Below the pieces are notes generated by a model. It was not told the origin of the DNA. It searched no databases and was given only the letters and a program-made list of their open reading frames with translations. Below are positions 58,888-64,000 of a DNA stretch of 64,000 nucleotides, piece after piece. A program made the position numbers and the translations under genes. Position 1 is the first letter of the stretch, and each line of letters begins with the position of its first letter. Origin of the DNA: Sphaerochaeta globosa str. Buddy (GTDB lineage Bacteria; Spirochaetota; Spirochaetia; Sphaerochaetales; Sphaerochaetaceae); NCBI RefSeq assembly GCF_000190435.1, contig NC_015152.1, positions 2,238,458 to 2,302,457 of the forward strand, read 5' to 3'.

Positions 58888-60483
58888 ATGGAAAAACATC
58901 TGACCGTTCGAGGAGCAATCATTGGTATTGCCGGACTTTTAGTTATTACTGCAAGTTCCATGTATGTAGCACTACGTATGGGAGCCCTTCCCTGGCCCAC
59001 CATATTTGTCACTGTTGTCAGTATGGCGGCACTGCATAAAGCAAAAGGCTCGACGCTGCAGGAAATCAATGTCACCCATACCATTATGAGTAGTGGAGCC
59101 ATGGTAGCCGGAGGCCTTGCCTTCACCTTGCCAGGGCTTTGGATGCTCGACCCTTCGGCCAATTTCTCCATTCCCAGCCTTCTGGTGCTTACTGTAGTGG
59201 GAGCCATTCTGGGGACACTCTTCTCCGCCCTCTTCCGGAAGAAGCTCATCGAGGAAGAAGCACTTCCCTATCCCATGGGGATTGCAAGCTATAACACGCT
59301 TATGGCAGGAACCCAAGGGGGCAAGGCGGCAAAAACCCTCTTCGCTTCCATGGGGGGTTCAGTCATATTCACCATTTTGCGTGATGGCTTTGCCAAGATT
59401 CCTTCGCTGGTAACCATCTACGCAGGAAGTGCAATTATTCCCTCCTTCTCCATATGGGTATCTCCGATGGCTTTGGGTATCGGAGCAATCATCGGTCCGC
59501 TCTTTGCTTTGCTCTGGTTCGGGGGAGCTGTCTTCGGGTATTACATCCTCACCCCGCTGGGAATCCAGCAGGGTCTGTTTGCCTCCATGGCGGATGCTGA
59601 TGTATTTCGGTCAAACCTCGGCATCGGCCTGATGATCGGAACAGGCTTGGGAGTTTTCTTCAAGGCAATCGCAAGCAGGCTTTCCGCCCACAAGAAGCTT
59701 GAGGAAAAAAAGAGTTCCCTGAACGCTTCCTCCCGTCTGGTCATTGTCCTCATTCTTTTCTTTGCCGTCATCCTTCTTGCCTTGGGAACCGAGCTCGGAC
59801 TCATCGAGGCGTTGACACTCATGGCAGGCATTTACCTGGCAACCTACCTCTCAGGCATGCTTACCGGGCAGACCGGCATCAACCCTATGGAAATATTTGG
59901 AATCCTCGTGCTCTTGGTCATCCAGCTTATTTCCAATCCGTCCTTGATAGCCTCATTCAGCATAGCAGCCATAGTTGCTGTCGCCTGTGGACTGACCGGG
60001 GATGTCATGAACGACCTGAAGAGTGGATACCTCTTGAAAACCAATCCCAGGCAACAGATCCTCGGTGAAGGGATTGGAGGCGTTATCGGTGCCATTCTCT
60101 CGGTCTTCGTCCTCTTGATCATGAAGTCCGCTTTTGGAGGTTTCGGTACTGCTGAGCTTCCCGCTCCCCAGGCAGCAGCCGTATCGGCGATGGTTGGGGG
60201 ACTGCAGCACATTCCCGCCTTCCTGATCGGGCTTGGAGTAGGCTTGGTCCTGTATTTGTCCAAGCTTCCCAGTGCCACCCTCGGCTTGGGAGTATACCTG
60301 CCGATCTACATTTCTTCGATTATGGGACTGGGCGCTCTTGTGTCCGTTTTGGCAAAGAAAGTATTCGCCAAGAAGCTCAGCAAGGAAAAGCTGGGAGAAA
60401 AGACCGGCTTGGTGGCAAGTGGCTTGTTGGGAGGCGAAGGAATAACAGGCGTGGCGATTGCTATTCTTTCTATGTTTAAATAG
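58888..60483 (+). CDS. OPT-family oligopeptide transporter
   Basis: 531-aa membrane protein with about 14 helices. The family pattern is seen: AGLLVITASSMYVALRMG, ALPYPMGIASYNTL and a helical C-terminal half with NPMEIFG. OPT proteins import small peptides or metal-chelate complexes with protons or other ions. The ATG at 58888 follows GGAGG by 10 nt. Fits the other peptide and amino acid uptake genes in this window. Confidence 0.88.
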   Translation: MEKHLTVRGAIIGIAGLLVITASSMYVALRMGALPWPTIFVTVVSMAALHKAKGSTLQEINVTHTIMSSGAMVAGGLAFTLPGLWMLDPSANFSIPSLLVLTVVGAILGTLFSALFRKKLIEEEALPYPMGIASYNTLMAGTQGGKAAKTLFASMGGSVIFTILRDGFAKIPSLVTIYAGSAIIPSFSIWVSPMALGIGAIIGPLFALLWFGGAVFGYYILTPLGIQQGLFASMADADVFRSNLGIGLMIGTGLGVFFKAIASRLSAHKKLEEKKSSLNASSRLVIVLILFFAVILLALGTELGLIEALTLMAGIYLATYLSGMLTGQTGINPMEIFGILVLLVIQLISNPSLIASFSIAAIVAVACGLTGDVMNDLKSGYLLKTNPRQQILGEGIGGVIGAILSVFVLLIMKSAFGGFGTAELPAPQAAAVSAMVGGLQHIPAFLIGLGVGLVLYLSKLPSATLGLGVYLPIYISSIMGLGALVSVLAKKVFAKKLSKEKLGEKTGLVASGLLGGEGITGVAIAILSMFK

Positions 60484-60484
60484 G

Positions 60485-60490
60485 TATACT
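60485..60490 (+). promoter_or_regulatory. -10 box of rlmN
   Basis: TATACT with seven bases to the ATG at 60498; no clear -35 and no Shine-Dalgarno. Directly after the OPT stop. Confidence 0.4.
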
Positions 60491-60497
60491 GCCAAGT

Positions 60498-61583
60498 ATG
60501 CAACAAACTACACACCTTCCCCTCTCCCTGTATGGGCTTGAGGCAGAAACTATCGCTGAAATACTTTCGCTTTCGAAAAGCTTTTATGCCAAGCAAATTT
60601 TTAATTGGCTTGTCAAAGGAGTATATTCCTTTGAGGCTATGACCGACCTGCCCAAGGCTGAACGGGAGCGGCTGGCATCGTTGATGAGCAGTGCCTGCTC
60701 ATCGACCATCCACACTTGTGATACCGATGAAACCGGAGCTACCAAAATGGGCGTTCGCCTGCATGACGGCAAAGTAATCGAGTGTGTCCTACTGGTCGAC
60801 AAGAAAGGCAGGCACACGGCCTGTCTCTCCAGTCAGGTAGGGTGTGCCCAAGGCTGCACCTTCTGCAAAACCGGAACAATGGGATTACTACGAAACCTCA
60901 GTGCAGAGGAAATCATCGAACAATATATCCACCTGCTTTCCGTGAGCAAGCAACCCATCACCCACATTGTATATATGGGAATGGGAGAGCCACTCGCCAA
61001 TATTGCAGCAGTTACCCGTTCGATCCGTTACTTCCACAACCCCAAGACTTTCAATCTCAGCCTCAGGCGCATCACGGTCTCAACCTGCGGCATTGTCCCC
61101 GGAATTCTCAAGCTGGCCGAACAGAAACTACCGGTCAAGCTCGCAGTCTCGCTGGTGAGTGCCGACAACCGCCTTCGCGACCGCATCATGCCGGTCAATA
61201 AGGCCTGGGACATCATGGCCCTGAAAAAGGCCTTGCTGCATTATCAGCGCCTTGGCGGCAAACGCTTTACCATTGAGTATTGCCTGTTGGGAAACACCAA
61301 TACCGATGAAACCAGTGCAAAAAAGCTTGCCAGTTATGTAAAGGACTTGGACGTCATCGTCAACCTCATCCCCTGGAACCCAGCAGAAGGTTTGCCCTAC
61401 AAGACTCCTACCGAGGAAGAGATTGACTATTTCGCCCTGCAGCTGGACCGCTTGCATGTCAATTACACACGCCGCCGATCCCGTGGAAGGGAAATCAATG
61501 GAGCATGCGGGCAACTCGCCGTTCCTCTCAACAAAGGCTTGAATCTGGACTACGATCTGATGGTTGATGAGGATGAAGAGTAG
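60498..61583 (+). CDS. rlmN: 23S rRNA/tRNA adenine-C2 methyltransferase
   Basis: 361-aa radical SAM enzyme methylating A2503 of 23S rRNA and A37 of some tRNAs. The motif is CAQGCTFC within SSQVGCAQGCTFCKTGTMG; the C-terminal REINGACGQLA holds the methylated Cys. The fold and length fit RlmN rather than Cfr. There is no Shine-Dalgarno, and the -10 lies 7 nt upstream. The last 56 bp overlap the MFS gene on the other strand. Confidence 0.95.
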   Translation: MQQTTHLPLSLYGLEAETIAEILSLSKSFYAKQIFNWLVKGVYSFEAMTDLPKAERERLASLMSSACSSTIHTCDTDETGATKMGVRLHDGKVIECVLLVDKKGRHTACLSSQVGCAQGCTFCKTGTMGLLRNLSAEEIIEQYIHLLSVSKQPITHIVYMGMGEPLANIAAVTRSIRYFHNPKTFNLSLRRITVSTCGIVPGILKLAEQKLPVKLAVSLVSADNRLRDRIMPVNKAWDIMALKKALLHYQRLGGKRFTIEYCLLGNTNTDETSAKKLASYVKDLDVIVNLIPWNPAEGLPYKTPTEEEIDYFALQLDRLHVNYTRRRSRGREINGACGQLAVPLNKGLNLDYDLMVDEDEE

Positions 61584-62781
61584 GCTCTGATGCGTAAAAC
61601 TGCTTGTCCAGACGGAGCATGAGTACCAGAAGGACAAGCAATGCGCCACTTGCGGCCATCAATATCCGTAAGGAAACCACGTCGGCCATCGGGCCGAAGA
61701 TTGCCATGCCCAGCGGAAGGGCTCCACAATACATGATATTCTGAAAAGAGAAGATTCGACCCTGTACACCAGGGTCGGTTCGTTCCTGCAAAAGGGTCAT
61801 CGTCGCCGTCTGCACCATGGTCAAGGCAACGCCGTAGATGACCATGAGTGCCAAATACACCAGAAAGTTGTCAATCAAACCCATGCCGATGGCAAGAAGG
61901 CCGAAAGCCAACATACCGGCTAGGAGTGTCTTGACCTGATTCTTGTACCCTCCCCACCAGCTCATCAGCACCCCGCCAAGGCTCATTCCGGCAAAGCCTA
62001 CCACCTCGACTATCGTCATGTAAGCATAGCTTTCCTGATAGAAACGAGTAACAAACAACGTTGCAAGAAAGCCTGCAGGGACTACCAGAACAATGAACAA
62101 CCCATGGACAATCAACATTTTGCCTATCCATGGGTTTTGGAAAGCGTACAAAGCCCCTTCTTTGATTTCCTTGGCCATGGACATTCCATTGGAAGGCTTG
62201 CTCTGATGCACAACCGACAAGCTTGCTAGCAGGCTGATTCCGATCACCGCTGTTGCAACATCCAACAAGAGCGAGCTTCTCAGGCTTGAAAAAGTCAGGA
62301 AAGCTCCTGCTACAAAGGGGGATGCAAACTGGACCAATGACGTCAGGGCGGCATACATACCGTTGAAACGCATCAGATGTTCTTGAGGAACCAGATCAGG
62401 GATCATAGCCGAAACTGCAGGAACCTGCACCCCGCTGCCCAACGAACGAACCAAGGAAACAATCAAGAGTGCGGCAAAGATTGTTGCATTGGTTTTCAGC
62501 AAGGGAAACAGCAGTGCAAGAGCCAGGGTAGCAAGGGCGATGAGGGCATCGCTTGCAATGATGAGGTACTTCTTGTTGTACCGGTCAGCCCAGACTCCCG
62601 AGACAAACGAAATAAGAAACTGTGGGACAAAAGCACAAAGGGTGAGCGCCGACACCCATACCCCGGAAGAACTTTCCAGTGTTATGTACCAGACCAGCGC
62701 AAATTGAACAATCGAAGAGCCAAACAGGGTAATCCCCTGACTTAGCAGAAACAGTACGGTTTTCAGCTTCCAACCTTGCAT
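61528..62781 (-). CDS. MFS transporter (drug-export-like)
   Basis: 417-aa, 12-helix major facilitator. GVWADRYNKKYLIIASDALIA is the loop 2-3 motif of the family. Shape and length resemble multidrug exporters (MDR/enterobactin exporter-like). The start at 62781 follows GGAGG by 7 nt, within a palindrome TTGCATGCAA (62777-62786). It lies 40 nt after the double-MerR gene, so that protein probably controls it. The overlap with rlmN covers its last ~18 codons. Confidence 0.85.
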   Translation of the reverse strand: MQGWKLKTVLFLLSQGITLFGSSIVQFALVWYITLESSSGVWVSALTLCAFVPQFLISFVSGVWADRYNKKYLIIASDALIALATLALALLFPLLKTNATIFAALLIVSLVRSLGSGVQVPAVSAMIPDLVPQEHLMRFNGMYAALTSLVQFASPFVAGAFLTFSSLRSSLLLDVATAVIGISLLASLSVVHQSKPSNGMSMAKEIKEGALYAFQNPWIGKMLIVHGLFIVLVVPAGFLATLFVTRFYQESYAYMTIVEVVGFAGMSLGGVLMSWWGGYKNQVKTLLAGMLAFGLLAIGMGLIDNFLVYLALMVIYGVALTMVQTATMTLLQERTDPGVQGRIFSFQNIMYCGALPLGMAIFGPMADVVSLRILMAASGALLVLLVLMLRLDKQFYASEPTLHPHQPSDRSPDSSLC

Positions 62782-62821
62782 GCAACATCCTCCTGATAGA
62801 AATATTTTGCAAGCATACCGT

Positions 62822-63592
62822 TCATCCAAAGTCTGGTGGTATAGTGGAGGGTTTGGATAGTTGCATCATCGAAGGCAAGAGAGAGCGCAGGGACTTTGCA
62901 TCATCAGAGGCAGCCTCCAAGGAAACGATAAGTCGGTCGCAAACCGAGATTATGTCCTCCGAGCAAGAAGGTGTGTTGAGTATCATTTCCAATGCAGGTT
63001 CTGCATCCTCATCCAACTGGTTCAGCAATCGCAAAATGGACATCAGCGAGTAACCGGCAAGCCGAAGGGTGCGGATGATGCACAACCGCCTCAAATCATC
63101 ACCATCATAGATACGGTAGCCATTCTGCTTTCGCTTGGTATGGATCAGACCATTCAACTCCCAGTTTCTTAGGGTGTCCAAGGTAACGCCGATCTGCGTT
63201 GCCGCTTGTTTTCTGGTAAGGGTGAAGTCTCGCTCATGATGCTTGCTGTTGAGAATCGCCTGTACATCGCTGATGGCGGACCTGGCACGTACCAGTTCCT
63301 CCTCGATACTGGATAGGTACCTATCCACGGCCTTCATGGCCCCTTGAAAATCCAATCCGGCACAGAGCCGTATGATACACAGTGCCTGATCTCTCAGCCC
63401 ATGGTGCAAGACTTCGCTACGAAGTGCCAATCGCGCGAACCGAATCTGCAATACCTGCAACTCAGTGAATACCCGATACCCGTTCTCTTTTCTGTTGGCT
63501 TGGGTGATGAATTGTAATTTCTCATAGAGGCGTACCGTATTGGGATGCACTCCTGTCAAAACAGCCAACTCTTGTGTCCTGTAGGTTTGCAT
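62822..63592 (-). CDS. Regulator with two MerR-type DNA-binding domains
   Basis: 256-aa protein with two MerR HTH regions. The first (about 3-70) has QTYRTQELAVLTGVHPNTVRLYEK. The second (about 125-190) has LTRKQAATQIGVTLDTLRNWELNGL and a KQNGYRIYDGDDLRRL segment. MerR proteins normally have one HTH and form dimers; here one chain may carry both. Sensor cysteines typical of metal MerRs are missing, so a drug-like ligand is more likely. Start at 63592 with GGAGG 6 nt upstream. It is followed by the MFS exporter on the same strand. Confidence 0.85.
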   Translation of the reverse strand: MQTYRTQELAVLTGVHPNTVRLYEKLQFITQANRKENGYRVFTELQVLQIRFARLALRSEVLHHGLRDQALCIIRLCAGLDFQGAMKAVDRYLSSIEEELVRARSAISDVQAILNSKHHERDFTLTRKQAATQIGVTLDTLRNWELNGLIHTKRKQNGYRIYDGDDLRRLCIIRTLRLAGYSLMSILRLLNQLDEDAEPALEMILNTPSCSEDIISVCDRLIVSLEAASDDAKSLRSLLPSMMQLSKPSTIPPDFG

Positions 63593-63654
63593 CAAGGCCC
63601 TCCCCAAGCAAGCTATCATCAGAGGAAGAACACATCAAGCGATTGACCGTAAAA

Positions 63655-63688
63655 AAAGCTGTCCAGAGGGTTTCCCTGAAACAGCTTT
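63655..63688 (-). terminator. Terminator after alaS
   Basis: Minus strand: AAAGCTGT pairs with ACAGCTTT around an inner CAGGG/CCCTC-like stem and small loop, followed by TTTT. It lies 30 nt past the stop. Confidence 0.85.
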
Positions 63689-63717
63689 AGTAAAAAACGT
63701 ATGGCAGCTAGCGCTGG

Positions 63718-64000
63718 TTACTTTTCCAAAATTGCCTTGATTCTTCTCACCCCGGCAGAGGAAGACTGTTCCTTGAGAATCTTGAAATGTCCCATCTGCG
63801 AAGTATTCTCAACATGGGGTCCACCACACACTTCCTTGGAATAGTCTCCGATCGAGTAGACTTTGACTTGCTCGCCGTACTTGCTGTCGAAGAAGGCAAT
63901 GGCTCCCTGAGCCTTGGCTTCATCGAGAGTCATAGTCTCGCATTTCACCGCAAGGTTTCGGTCTATGGCTTCATTGACCATATCCTCTACCTTCTGGATC
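63718..64000 (-). CDS. alaS: Alanyl-tRNA synthetase (C-terminal part), short form
   Basis: About 94 C-terminal residues, running off the window. The end carries the editing-domain signature VCGGPHVENTSQMGHFKIL and SSAGVRRIKAILEK, which in ordinary AlaRS is followed by a long DHHA1 domain. Here the stop comes immediately after, so the C-Ala/DHHA1 part is missing, as in short spirochete AlaRS. A free-standing AlaX editing protein would look the same in this fragment, so the identification rests on fit and genome type. Confidence 0.75.
   Translation of the reverse strand, partial: IQKVEDMVNEAIDRNLAVKCETMTLDEAKAQGAIAFFDSKYGEQVKVYSIGDYSKEVCGGPHVENTSQMGHFKILKEQSSSAGVRRIKAILEK

Noticed and set aside
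1-64000. Mobile element, CRISPR array or prophage
   Set aside because: No transposase, integrase, repeat-spacer pattern, att-like direct repeat or abrupt composition change was found.

Overview
The window looks like chromosomal DNA from a free-living or gut-type anaerobic spirochete, most like Sphaerochaeta. This rests on gene content and protein character, not on a database search. The clues are an Na+-NQR operon, a eukaryote-type hexokinase, a short alanyl-tRNA synthetase that ends just after its editing region, an archaeal-type UMP kinase, a long serine hydroxymethyltransferase with an internal insertion, and a CBS-domain family II pyrophosphatase. Base composition is fairly even and no IS element, prophage, integrase or CRISPR array is visible, so most of this is core genome.

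Layout: 1-1841 is the 3' end of the nqr operon (nqrE, nqrF and an unrecognised third gene). 2019-10807 is a mixed block: a diguanylate cyclase, a tandem VOC protein, a permuted papain-like amidase, an AraC regulator, pyrH, a radical SAM protein, a patatin phospholipase with a coupled small protein, and a pdxY-mtnN pair. 10875-18815 holds sugar metabolism (phosphohexomutase, hexokinase), an orphan Vsr endonuclease, exonuclease I and the threonine-to-glycine pair tdh-kbl. tdh-kbl faces an XRE-cupin regulator across interlocked promoters. 19573-27123 has a sugar symporter, prfA-prmC-rel, a CBS-pyrophosphatase and rpiB. 27120-30642 is a minus-strand operon of a HAD-cytidine deaminase fusion, a phospholipase D lipoprotein and two exported barrel-like proteins. 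30759-37024 holds a dihydropyrimidinase and the glycine cluster glyA-gcvH-gcvPA-gcvPB, which lacks gcvT. It diverges from a sodium:amino-acid symporter, followed by infA.

38930-45268 has an Smr protein, a CBS-ACT protein and the livKHMGF branched-chain amino acid importer. 45505-52187 carries mscL, tRNA-Arg(CCT), a TetR-SCP2-M24 peptidase operon, a tail-anchored PIN/zinc-ribbon protein and topA. 52264-64000 carries an FN3-like exported protein, a radical SAM protein, a lipoprotein, ychF, hflX, a small exported barrel protein, an OPT transporter, rlmN, an MFS exporter with a double-MerR regulator, and the 3' end of alaS.

Together the genes describe a sodium-energised fermenter that takes up sugars, peptides and amino acids and runs C1/glycine metabolism (tdh-kbl, glyA, gcv). 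Two features stand out. First, about nine genes without a Shine-Dalgarno sequence have a -10-like hexamer 6-8 nt before the start codon, which suggests leaderless mRNAs. Second, several proteins have unusual domain architectures: PIN + zinc ribbon + C-terminal anchor, HAD + cytidine deaminase, double MerR, and Smr with four short aromatic repeats. I saw no obvious multi-gene defence system. Start codons were chosen from Shine-Dalgarno or promoter position, and many differ from the longest possible reading frame.
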